A DNA stretch of 37,446 nt from Endomicrobiia bacterium (GTDB taxonomy: Bacteria; Elusimicrobiota; Endomicrobiia; Endomicrobiales; Endomicrobiaceae): assembly GCA_009776745.1 (NCBI GenBank), contig WRNH01000010.1, positions 1 to 37,446 on the forward strand. Reading direction: 5' to 3'. The notes beneath the pieces were generated by a model, which was not told where the DNA came from, did no database searches, and worked only from the letters and a program-made list of their open reading frames with translations. Both the position numbers and the translations under genes were made by a program. Below, in pieces: positions 1 through 8,264 of the stretch (within the stretch, counting starts at the first letter, position 1; every line of letters starts with the position of its first letter).

Positions 1-1
1 A

Positions 2-934
2 GGACAGATCAAAATAGGGACTACAAAAAGGGGAATAGGGCCTGCTTATGCCGATAAAGTTAAAAGGATAGGCATAAGAATAACAGATTATATCGAAAAA
101 GAAGTTTTTGAAGATCTGCTCGAAAAAAATCTTGCTGAAAAAGCTCCTATACTTGAAAAAAGCGGCATCAACATAAAAAATCTTAAAAATGAAATATTGA
201 AAGACCATAAAGAACTTTCAAAGTTTTTGAAGCCTTTTGCCGCCGATACAAGCCTAATGCTTGACGGAGCAATTAAGAAAAGAAAAAAAATACTTTTTGA
301 AAGCGCCCAGGGAACTCTTCTGGATATTGATTTTGGAACGTATCCTTATGTTACTTCGTCAAACCCTATTGCCGGCGGCGTTGGTACTGGCGCGGGAGTC
401 GGGCCAAGCAATATAGATAAAGTTCTCGGAGTGGTAAAAGCTTATACTACAAGAGTCGGAGAAGGGCCTTTTACCGCCGAACTTTTTGACGATATGGGCG
501 AATATCTCAGAGAAAAAGGCGGAGAATACGGAGCGACTACGGGCAGACCCAGACGCTGCGGATGGTTTGACGCTGTCATTGTCAGACACAGCGTGAGAGT
601 AAGCGGGATAAAACATTTGATTCTTACAAAACTTGACTGTATGGAAGAGATAGATAAAATTAAAATATGCGTAGCGTACAAATATAAAGGCAAAATTTAT
701 AAAGAAATGCCGGCATCGAGGACAATTCAGGCGGGATGCAAACCGGTTTATGAAGAAATGCCGGGTTTTAAAGGCAAAGTAAAAGGCATTACGGATTTTA
801 AAAAACTTCCTAGAAACGCGCAAAAGTACGTTAAACGCCTTGAAGAACTTGTCGGCGCTCAGATCGATTTAATATCTCTCGGGAGAAAGAGGGAAGAAAC
901 TATAGAAGTAAGGAAGGGCGTGAAATGGTTCTAA
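2..934 (+). CDS. purA: Adenylosuccinate synthetase, 5' truncated by window edge
   Basis: PurA joins IMP and aspartate using GTP to give adenylosuccinate, the first committed step to AMP, in the cytoplasm. The frame is open from base 2, so the gene starts upstream; about 310 C-terminal codons of a family usually near 430 residues are present. Visible family signatures are GTTKRGIGPAYADK at the start, DFGTYPYVTSSN followed by the glycine-rich GGVGTGAG segment, and GATTGRPRRCGWFD, which holds the region contacting IMP and GTP. The first ATG in the window (197) is internal and is not the true start. The stop codon overlaps the carA start by 10 bases, so the two are very probably cotranscribed and translationally coupled. 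Identification is secure; only the N-terminus is missing. Confidence 0.97.
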   Translation, partial: GQIKIGTTKRGIGPAYADKVKRIGIRITDYIEKEVFEDLLEKNLAEKAPILEKSGINIKNLKNEILKDHKELSKFLKPFAADTSLMLDGAIKKRKKILFESAQGTLLDIDFGTYPYVTSSNPIAGGVGTGAGVGPSNIDKVLGVVKAYTTRVGEGPFTAELFDDMGEYLREKGGEYGATTGRPRRCGWFDAVIVRHSVRVSGIKHLILTKLDCMEEIDKIKICVAYKYKGKIYKEMPASRTIQAGCKPVYEEMPGFKGKVKGITDFKKLPRNAQKYVKRLEELVGAQIDLISLGRKREETIEVRKGVKWF

Positions 935-2010
935 AAAAAGGATATTTGGCTCTTGAGTCCGGAAAAGTATTTGAAGGCGTATCTTTCGGAGCGGAAAACG
1001 AAGCGGCTGGAGAAGTTGTATTTGACACTTCGGTGTTTGGATATCAGGAAATTATTACTGATCCTTCATCTTTCGGGCGCATTACCTGTTTTAATCATCC
1101 GCACATAGGCAACTGCGGATGCAGTAAGGACGGCAATGAATCGGCAAAAGTTTGTTCGTCGGGAGTGATCGTCAAAGAATGCAGCGCGGTCATTTCAAGC
1201 CATCTTTCGGAGTTTTCTCTGCAGGAGCTGATGCTAAAAAACAATGCTCCGGGTATCGAGGGAGTCGATACCGGAGCATTAACAAAACATATAAGGGATA
1301 ACGGCTCGTTAAAAGCCGTTATTTCTTTTTTTGGGGATTATCCTTCAAAGCTTGTTGAAAAAGCGAAAGAATTAAAAATTGACGACGGTAAATATATACG
1401 GGAAGTATCATGCAAAGAAAAATATGTGTATTGCCAGGGCGATGAGGGAACTATAGGCATTATTGATTACGGATGCAAAAACAGTTTTCTTAAAAGCATA
1501 GCATCCAAAGGTTTTAAAATAATAGTTTTTCCTTATGATGTGACGGCAAAAGAAGTTTTAGAGTCGGGAATAAACGGGTTATTTCTTTCTAACGGCCCTG
1601 GAAAAGTTTCAAAAGAGACGGGCGCGGCCGTTAAAGAAATAATTGAACAATCTCCGTCTTTGCCTGTTTTCGGCGTGTGCGCGGGATTTCAGGCTATAGC
1701 CAAAGCTTACGGCGCAGAATTTAAGAAGCATAAGACCGGAAGACACGGTGCTAATCATCCAGTAAAAAACACGGAAACAGGAAAAATTGAAATTACGGCG
1801 CAGAATAACGGATATACGCTTGACGTTTCTTCTCTGGAAAAAAGCAAAGAATTTATTATAACCCATACGAATCTTTTTGATTCTTCGGCGCAGGGTTTTA
1901 AGCATAAAAAGCTTCCGGTGTTCGGAGTGCAGTATTATCCGTCGGCGGCAATGTCTGAAACTTCATATTTGTTTGAATCTTTTTTCGGGATGGTGAAAAA
2001 AAATGCCTAA
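925..2010 (+). CDS. carA: Carbamoyl-phosphate synthase small subunit with degenerate glutaminase site
   Basis: CarA normally hydrolyses glutamine and passes ammonia to CarB for carbamoyl phosphate synthesis (pyrimidine and arginine pathways). The 361-residue length is slightly short for the family. The N-terminal domain is recognisable ([22 protein letters not shown]; the last is usually IDTRALT). The C-terminal class I amidotransferase domain has LSNGPGK (usually GPGDP) and keeps the nucleophile in GVCAGFQ (C252). The rest of the active site is changed. By motif alignment with E. coli CarA as I remember it, His272 is F255, His312 is N295 (TAQNNGY for SQNHGF), His341 is about K326, and the triad His353 and Glu355 are Y338 and S340 (VQYYPSA instead of GHPEA). 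Glutamine hydrolysis is therefore doubtful, and the subunit may be structural or allosteric. It overlaps purA by 10 bases and carB by 8. Function as the CarB partner is well supported by context; glutaminase loss is inference. Confidence 0.9.
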   Translation: MVLKKGYLALESGKVFEGVSFGAENEAAGEVVFDTSVFGYQEIITDPSSFGRITCFNHPHIGNCGCSKDGNESAKVCSSGVIVKECSAVISSHLSEFSLQELMLKNNAPGIEGVDTGALTKHIRDNGSLKAVISFFGDYPSKLVEKAKELKIDDGKYIREVSCKEKYVYCQGDEGTIGIIDYGCKNSFLKSIASKGFKIIVFPYDVTAKEVLESGINGLFLSNGPGKVSKETGAAVKEIIEQSPSLPVFGVCAGFQAIAKAYGAEFKKHKTGRHGANHPVKNTETGKIEITAQNNGYTLDVSSLEKSKEFIITHTNLFDSSAQGFKHKKLPVFGVQYYPSAAMSETSYLFESFFGMVKKNA

Positions 2011-5000
2011 GAGAACGGATATTAAAAAAATACTTATCATAGGTTCCGGCCCGATAGTGATAGGCCAAGCCTGCGAATTCGATTATTCCGGAGTTCAGGC
2101 GATAAAATCGCTGAAAAAAGAGGGATATAAAATCGTTCTTGTTAATTCTAATCCCGCGACGATCATGACCGATCCCGAATTTGCGGACGCAACATATGTT
2201 GAGCCGCTTGTCCCCGAAATCGTTGAAAAAATTATTGAAAAAGAAAAACCGGACGCCATTCTTCCGACATTAGGCGGGCAGACTGCGTTAAATCTCGCGG
2301 TCGTTCTTTCTGAAAAAGGCATTTTGGAAAAACATAAAGTCGAACTTATCGGCGCGGATTTTAAAACTATTGAAGCGGCTGAAGACAGAAAAATGTTTCG
2401 CAAAATTATGCAGGATATAGGCATGGATCTTCCCAAAAGCGGATATGCTTATGATATTTCCGAGGCTTTAAAAATATCCGAAGATATAGGTTTTCCGTGC
2501 ATAGTCCGCCCGTCTTTTACTTTGGGCGGAGTCGGTTCCGGAATGGTTTTTACAAAAGACGAGTTTATTGAAATAGCTTCAAACGGCATACAGGCAAGCC
2601 CGATTAACGAGATCCTTATCGAAGAGTCGGTATTGGGCTGGAAAGAGATGGAAATGGAAGTTATGCGCGATTTAGCGGATAACTGCATAGTTATATGTTC
2701 CATAGAAAATTTTGATCCGATGGGCGTACATACGGGCGATTCTATAACTGTTGCTCCTGCAATGACGATGACGGCAAAAGAATACGCGAAAATGAGAGAC
2801 GATTCTTTTAAAATTTTGAGAGCCGTTGGCATGAGATCCGGCGGGGCGAATGTACAATTTGCCGTTGATCCGAAGACCGGAAGGCAGGTCGTTATAGAAA
2901 TGAATCCGCGCGTGAGCCGTTCTTCGGCGCTTGCTTCAAAAGCCACCGGTTTTCCCATAGCAAAAGTTTCCAGTTTGCTTGCCGTCGGCTATACCCTTGA
3001 TGAAATTCAAAATGACATGACTTCGCCGAGACCCGCGTCTTTTGAGCCCACCGTGGATTATCACGTCGTAAAAGTTCCAAGGTTTGCTTTTGAAAAATTC
3101 AACGGCGCTAACCAGACTCTCGGCACGGCTATGAAATCCGTCGGAGAAACGATGGCTTTGGGAAGGACTTTTAAAGAAGCTCTTCAGAAAGCCGTAAGAG
3201 GATTGGAAGTTGGAAGAAGCGGATACGGAGCCGACGGGCATTCCGGAGATGCGGAACTAGAAGCTTATTATGACGACGGCGGCGCGCTTCGTCAGAAAGC
3301 CGTCGAAGAAGTAAAATATAAACTCGGCACACCCAATTGCGACAGGCTTTACAATGTGAGGCTTGCAATGAAATTCGGCATGAGCATAGATGAAATTTAC
3401 GATATGTCGAAAATCGACAAGTGGTTTTTATATCAGCTTAAGGAAATTTTGGATTTTGAACATGAATTTTCCGAGGTTTTAAAGTCAAAAAAGGAAAATC
3501 AGAAAGAACTTATTTATAAAGCCAAACAGTACGGTTTTTCAGATAAACAGCTTGCGTATCTTACGAAAAAATCTCCCGAGGAAATAAGAGAATTAAGAAA
3601 AAAACTCGGTATTTTGCCTTCATATAAACTTGTGGACACATGCGGCGGCGAGTTTGACGCTAAGACGGCATATTACTATTCAACTTACGAAAGCGAAGAT
3701 GAAGTTACGGTTGCGGATAATCCGAAAAAAGTTATGATACTCGGAGCAGGCCCGAACAGAATAGGGCAGGGAATAGAGTTCGATTATTGCTGTGTCCATG
3801 CGGTTTTAGCTCTCAAAGAAGAAGGATATGAAACGATAATGGTCAATTCCAATCCGGAAACGGTTTCAACGGATTATGATATTTCCGACAGACTGTATTT
3901 TGAACCTTTGACTGTTGAAGATGTTTTGAATATCGCGGAAAAAGAAAAAATCATGGGCGTCGTGGTGCAATTCGGCGGACAGACGCCTTTAAATCTTGCC
4001 AATGAACTTGATAAAGCAGGCGTTAAAATTCTCGGCACGCCTATCGAATCCATTGATTTGGCTGAGGACAGAAAGCTTTTCAGCAAAGTGCTTGAAAAAC
4101 TGGAAATACCTCAGGCGCAGTCCGGTACAGCGACGAGTTTTAAAGAAGCAAAGAAAGTTGCCGAAGAGATCGGTTATCCCGTAATGGTCAGACCGTCGTA
4201 CGTTTTGGGCGGAAGGGCGATGGAAATAGTGTATGACGAGAAAGCTCTTGAAAATTATATTTCAAAAGCCGCCAATGTCAGCCCGGGAAAACCTATTCTT
4301 ATAGACAAATTTCTTGACCATGCCGTTGAAGTTGACGTTGACGCATTATGCGACGGGAAAGACGTTTATATCGCCGGTATAATGGAACATATCGAAGAAG
4401 CCGGCATCCATTCCGGAGATTCTGCGTGCGTTCTTCCGTCAAATACATTGAGCGAAAAAGTATTAAACGATATAAGAAAACATACGATAAATCTTGCCAA
4501 AGAAATAGGCGTGAAGGGGCTTATGAATATACAGTTTGCGGTCAAAGACGAGATTGTATATATTCTTGAGGCAAATCCGCGCGCTTCAAGGACAACTCCT
4601 TATGTTTCTAAAGCAACCGGCATAGCTTTGGCGAAACTCGCTGCAAAAATTATGATAGGGAAAAAGTTATCGGAGCTTTTGCCTAAAAATTTATTGAACG
4701 GCCCGTCACAAGAAGTTAAATATTCTACGGTTAAAGAAGTTGTTCTGCCGTGGTCTAGGTTTGCCAATGTAGATACGGTTTTGGGGCCTGAAATGAAAAG
4801 TACCGGCGAAGTTATGGGTATAGACGCTGATTTCGGCAAAGCTTTTGCTAAAGCCGAGCTTGCGGCTGGCTCTCTTCTTCCGGACAGCGGCGCTGTTCTT
4901 GTAAGCATCGGTCCGAGGGGAAAAGAAGTTGCCCTTCCCATAATAAAAGAATTTACGGCTTTGGGTTTTGAGATTTTGGCGACAAAACATACGGCTGAAT

Positions 5001-5290
5001 TTTTTAACGCAAACGGCGTTCCTGCAAAAGAGGTTTCGAAAATAGCGGAAGGAAGGCCGAATATCGTTGATATAATTACAAATAAGGAAGTAAGTTTTAT
5101 AATAAATACGCCTTCCGGCGCAAAAAGCCGCAAAGACGGATACCAGATAAGAAGAAATGCTATAATGTACGGCATTCCCATAGTTACGACTCTTGCCGCG
5201 GCAAAAGCAAGCGTTGAGGGTATCAAAGCAAAGAAAAAAGGCGATTGGTCAGTGGGATCGCTGCAGGAATACTATAGAAAGAACAGCTAA
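2003..5290 (+). CDS. carB: Carbamoyl-phosphate synthase large subunit
   Basis: CarB makes carbamoyl phosphate from bicarbonate, ammonia and two ATP. At 1095 residues it is full length for the family (E. coli about 1073). Domains in order: N-terminal carboxyphosphate ATP-grasp half (about 1-400, with [26 protein letters not shown] and [18 protein letters not shown]), oligomerisation domain (about 400-560), C-terminal carbamate-phosphorylating ATP-grasp half (about 560-940, with [32 protein letters not shown] and [18 protein letters not shown]), and an MGS-type allosteric domain (about 940-1095). Both ATP-grasp halves look intact, in contrast to the altered glutaminase of CarA just upstream. 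The start lies inside the last codons of carA, implying coupled translation and balanced stoichiometry. I see no frameshift or missing block. With the odd CarA, an ammonia-driven enzyme is plausible. Confidence 0.98.
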   Translation: MPKRTDIKKILIIGSGPIVIGQACEFDYSGVQAIKSLKKEGYKIVLVNSNPATIMTDPEFADATYVEPLVPEIVEKIIEKEKPDAILPTLGGQTALNLAVVLSEKGILEKHKVELIGADFKTIEAAEDRKMFRKIMQDIGMDLPKSGYAYDISEALKISEDIGFPCIVRPSFTLGGVGSGMVFTKDEFIEIASNGIQASPINEILIEESVLGWKEMEMEVMRDLADNCIVICSIENFDPMGVHTGDSITVAPAMTMTAKEYAKMRDDSFKILRAVGMRSGGANVQFAVDPKTGRQVVIEMNPRVSRSSALASKATGFPIAKVSSLLAVGYTLDEIQNDMTSPRPASFEPTVDYHVVKVPRFAFEKFNGANQTLGTAMKSVGETMALGRTFKEALQKAVRGLEVGRSGYGADGHSGDAELEAYYDDGGALRQKAVEEVKYKLGTPNCDRLYNVRLAMKFGMSIDEIYDMSKIDKWFLYQLKEILDFEHEFSEVLKSKKENQKELIYKAKQYGFSDKQLAYLTKKSPEEIRELRKKLGILPSYKLVDTCGGEFDAKTAYYYSTYESEDEVTVADNPKKVMILGAGPNRIGQGIEFDYCCVHAVLALKEEGYETIMVNSNPETVSTDYDISDRLYFEPLTVEDVLNIAEKEKIMGVVVQFGGQTPLNLANELDKAGVKILGTPIESIDLAEDRKLFSKVLEKLEIPQAQSGTATSFKEAKKVAEEIGYPVMVRPSYVLGGRAMEIVYDEKALENYISKAANVSPGKPILIDKFLDHAVEVDVDALCDGKDVYIAGIMEHIEEAGIHSGDSACVLPSNTLSEKVLNDIRKHTINLAKEIGVKGLMNIQFAVKDEIVYILEANPRASRTTPYVSKATGIALAKLAAKIMIGKKLSELLPKNLLNGPSQEVKYSTVKEVVLPWSRFANVDTVLGPEMKSTGEVMGIDADFGKAFAKAELAAGSLLPDSGAVLVSIGPRGKEVALPIIKEFTALGFEILATKHTAEFFNANGVPAKEVSKIAEGRPNIVDIITNKEVSFIINTPSGAKSRKDGYQIRRNAIMYGIPIVTTLAAAKASVEGIKAKKKGDWSVGSLQEYYRKNS

Positions 5291-5433
5291 AAATAGAGTG
5301 AAGATTGAAGAGTTAAGAGTGAAGATAATGTGTTTTCGCTTCGCGAAAACTTGTTAATTCGGTTTCGGCAAAGCCGAAACACAACATTTCCACTCTCCAC
5401 TTTTCACTTTCCACTTTTGAAAAGGCGGAGCCT
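5291..5433 (+). repeat. Hairpin-rich spacer between carB and thyX
   Basis: Two perfect short hairpins lie in tandem: GTTTTCGC/GCGAAAAC (5332-5339 with 5343-5350) and GTTTCGGC/GCCGAAAC (5362-5369 with 5373-5380). They are enclosed by AGAGTG near 5295 and CACTCT near 5391, so the spacer folds as a nested structure. A near copy of the first hairpin occurs at 13744-13762 between ribD and ribE, which marks it as a dispersed repeat unit. A third small hairpin, AAAGGC-GGA-GCCTTT (5421-5435), covers the ribosome binding site and overlaps the TTG start of thyX. Confidence 0.7.
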
Positions 5434-6102
5434 TTGAAAGTTAAACTTTTAAAATTTACGCAGGATCCGGAAAAAGTATGCGCTATAGCCGGAAGATTGT
5501 GCTATAGCTTTTCAGGCATTGATGAAATATCGAAAAAGTTTACTAAAGAAAAAATAAAAGAGCTTCTCGGTAAAATCATTTCTTCGGGTCATCATTCCGT
5601 TTTGGAGCATGCTTCGTTTACTTTTGGCGCGGAAGGCGTTTCAAGAGCTTTGCTTGCCCAGCTTACAAGACACAGGATCGCCTCTTTTTCCGTGCAAAGC
5701 CAGCGTTACGTCAAATTTAAAACCGGCGTAGAGTTTATTACGCCCGGCACAATAAAAAAAGATAAAAATCTTTTAAAAAAATACGAAGAATTTCTTAAAA
5801 GTACCGAAAAACTTTATAAAGAATATCTTGATGCCGGCATTCCTGCGGAAGACGCAAGATATATTCTTCCGAACGCTTCCGCGACAAAGATCATTATGAC
5901 AATGAACGCCAGAGAATTAAGGCACTTTTTTTCTTTAAGATGCTGCAACAGGGCGCAGTGGGAAATAAGAGAGATGTCCTGCAGAATGCTCAATCTTGTC
6001 AAAAAAGAAGCGCCAATACTTTTTTCCGACGCCGGCCCGGATTGTCTCAGGCTGGGCTGTCGGGAAAGTTTTCCATGCGGCTCTCCGTGGAAGAAAAAAT
6101 AA
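5434..6102 (+). CDS. thyX: Flavin-dependent thymidylate synthase
   Basis: ThyX methylates dUMP to dTMP using methylene-tetrahydrofolate with FAD and NADPH, replacing ThyA. The 222-residue length is typical. The diagnostic motif is RHRIASFSVQSQRYVKF (consensus RHRxxSxNxxSxR; the usual Asn is Ser here). Other family features are the N-terminus KVKLLKFTQDPE..CAIAGRLCYS, GHHSVLEHASFTF, and a C-terminal NARELRHFFSLRCCNRAQWEIR segment of the FAD/dUMP site. The start is TTG at 5434, chosen because the family N-terminus begins exactly there and GGCGGAG lies just upstream; that site is partly inside a small hairpin, so translation may be damped. It stands alone between spacers, downstream of the nucleotide operon. 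Confidence 0.96.
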   Translation: MKVKLLKFTQDPEKVCAIAGRLCYSFSGIDEISKKFTKEKIKELLGKIISSGHHSVLEHASFTFGAEGVSRALLAQLTRHRIASFSVQSQRYVKFKTGVEFITPGTIKKDKNLLKKYEEFLKSTEKLYKEYLDAGIPAEDARYILPNASATKIIMTMNARELRHFFSLRCCNRAQWEIREMSCRMLNLVKKEAPILFSDAGPDCLRLGCRESFPCGSPWKKK

Positions 6103-6160
6103 CATCTTTCATTTTTTTTATTAAGGACTTTAAGGGCCTTAAGGTCTTTAAGGAAGCAAA

Positions 6161-8263
6161 ATGAAAAAATATCAAATTTTTATCCTGATAACGTTAATGT
6201 TTGTCACGGTGCTGACTTTTTATCCCGTATTAAGCGCAGGTTTTGTAAATCTTGACGATAAAGGGCTGGTAACGGATAATTGGAAAATACGTTCATTGTC
6301 TCCGGCAAATTTGCAGGCATTGCTTTTCAAACCGCATGTTAAGCTGTATCATCCTCTTGTTAATCTTTCTTACGCAATTGAATACCGCCTATTCGGATAT
6401 GACCCGTATTTTTATCATGCCGATAATTTAATCCTTCATCTTTTGAGCGTTCTTTTCGTATTTTTTATATTTTTCCGTCTGACTAAGAACAATTTTACCG
6501 TGTCAGTTATAACGGCATTGCTGTTTGCGTGTCATCCGATGCATGTTGAACCTGTCGCATGGGTGTCCGGCAGAAAAGATACTTTATACGCATTTTTCTT
6601 TTTAGGCTCGTGGCTGATGTATTTAAAGTCGTATTCGTATAAAGGGAAAAGGCATACATATGCAATACTTGCGTCTTTAATACTGTTTTTGTGTGCATGT
6701 TTGTCAAAAACTATGGCGGTAACGCTGCCGGCAGTATTAATATTGTCCGATTGGCTTTACGGCGTAAAATTTGAAAAGAAAGCATTGTTAAGATATGTTC
6801 CGTTTATTTTAGCGGCCGCGGTTTTCGCGTTAAGCACATATATGTTGTATTATACGCCGAATCAAAAATCGAATTTAACTGCGTATACGCTGTCTGTAAA
6901 CTTTGTATCCGCCCATTTTAACGTACTGTTTTACATAATAAAATTTATTATCCCTGTAAAATTGTCGGCGCTATATCCTTATTTTTATGACGTAAACGCA
7001 AATCCTCCGCCATATATTCTTTATTCTCCTGCATTGTTGTACGGAATAGCGGTATTAATAATGTATACTCTGAAGAAAACTAAATCCGTGTTTTTCGGAT
7101 TCGTTTTTTTCATTGTTACGATACTGCCTGTCATAAACATTTTTCCTACGGGGGTTGCTTCTGTTGCCGACAGATATACATATATACCGTTTTTGGGGTT
7201 TGGTTATATCGCCGCCGCTGCAATATTTTACTTATTGGGCGTTTTCAGGAAAACAATTTTTAAGACCGTTCTCATCTCCGCTGTTTCGGCAGTTTTTGTT
7301 ATAATGTGTTTTACCGCTCATTCCAGAGCTGAAAAATGGATAAATACAATGACATTATTTGATGATATAATCAAAAATTACCCTGGCGGAGTCGCGAGGG
7401 CATACGCGGATAGAGGAATTGCCTTTATAGAGATTAACCGCATCAAAGATGCGGAGAAAGATTTGGAAATGGCTTTATATCTGGAAGCGAATAACAATGT
7501 GGCTTTATACACGCTTGGAACAATCAGGTTATCTCAAAAAAAGCATAATGACGCTCTGTATCTTTTCAGTTTGCTTCCTTCCGACGACTATAATCTTGAA
7601 GGAGCGTACATGCTTACCGCGCAGATTTATTATGAAAGAAATCAAAAAGAAAAAGCGTTTTTTGTTATTAATCACGCCATAAAACGTTATCCTAACGTGT
7701 TTTCTTTATATGATACTCTCGCAATGTTTTATATATACGATAAAAATTACGATAAAGCGATTGAGAATATTGAAAAATCAAAACGTTTGTATCCGGGAAA
7801 TATAAATTCGTATATTCATCTTGCCCAAATATATGATATTTTAGGAAAATATACTTTTATTGAGAAAGAATACCGCGACGGGATATCAAATTGCGCGGGG
7901 AAAAGAGAACTTTTATATAAGCTTGGAGAATTTTATTTTGTTTTTAAAGATTATTATAAGGCAAAGGAAATATTTTTAAAAATAGTAAAAAATAATCCCG
8001 ACGACTACAAATCTTTTGATTATTTGGGTAATCTTGAAAGCCTTGCCGGAAATTATAAAAAAGCTCTTTATTATTACACGCTTGCGGTTTCCGTCAATAA
8101 TTCGTATTCGTCTTCATATTTTCACAGATCCGCAGCGCATCTGAATTTAAAAAATTATGAGCAGTCGGCCGCGGACGCGCGAAAGGCGTTAAGTCTTGGA
8201 TACTCCATGCCTCATAATTATTTTGAAGACATAAAAAACAAGACGGAGTTATATTATAATTGA
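6161..8263 (+). CDS. GT-C-type membrane glycosyltransferase-like protein with C-terminal TPRs, copy 1
   Basis: A 700-residue integral membrane protein. The first about 390 residues are very hydrophobic, with roughly ten membrane segments, and match the family of TPR-containing protein O-mannosyltransferase-like (TMTC/PMT-like) proteins. Visible motifs are an acidic pair in the first external loop (NLDD, D32-D33, the usual catalytic position), PHVKLYHPLVNLSYAIEYRLFG, the HADNLILHLL helix and HPMHVEPVAWVSGRKDTL (125-142). The second half (about 400-690) is a run of degenerate TPR units. Such proteins are thought to move sugars from a lipid carrier to protein or cell-surface targets; the substrate cannot be read from sequence. 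AAGGA precedes the start. It lies directly before a paralogue whose 5' end is nucleotide-identical over 98 bases. The family call is good, the biochemical role inferred. Confidence 0.8.
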   Translation: MKKYQIFILITLMFVTVLTFYPVLSAGFVNLDDKGLVTDNWKIRSLSPANLQALLFKPHVKLYHPLVNLSYAIEYRLFGYDPYFYHADNLILHLLSVLFVFFIFFRLTKNNFTVSVITALLFACHPMHVEPVAWVSGRKDTLYAFFFLGSWLMYLKSYSYKGKRHTYAILASLILFLCACLSKTMAVTLPAVLILSDWLYGVKFEKKALLRYVPFILAAAVFALSTYMLYYTPNQKSNLTAYTLSVNFVSAHFNVLFYIIKFIIPVKLSALYPYFYDVNANPPPYILYSPALLYGIAVLIMYTLKKTKSVFFGFVFFIVTILPVINIFPTGVASVADRYTYIPFLGFGYIAAAAIFYLLGVFRKTIFKTVLISAVSAVFVIMCFTAHSRAEKWINTMTLFDDIIKNYPGGVARAYADRGIAFIEINRIKDAEKDLEMALYLEANNNVALYTLGTIRLSQKKHNDALYLFSLLPSDDYNLEGAYMLTAQIYYERNQKEKAFFVINHAIKRYPNVFSLYDTLAMFYIYDKNYDKAIENIEKSKRLYPGNINSYIHLAQIYDILGKYTFIEKEYRDGISNCAGKRELLYKLGEFYFVFKDYYKAKEIFLKIVKNNPDDYKSFDYLGNLESLAGNYKKALYYYTLAVSVNNSYSSSYFHRSAAHLNLKNYEQSAADARKALSLGYSMPHNYFEDIKNKTELYYN

Positions 8264-8264
8264 A

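Noticed and set aside
359-823. 154-codon open frame on - inside purA
   Set aside because: Shadow of purA, rich in Phe/Ser/Arg as expected from antisense of Lys/Glu-rich coding sequence.
4600-5226. 208-codon open frame on - inside carB
   Set aside because: It is antisense to a well-conserved part of carB, whose codon pattern explains the open frame; the protein has no recognisable motif.
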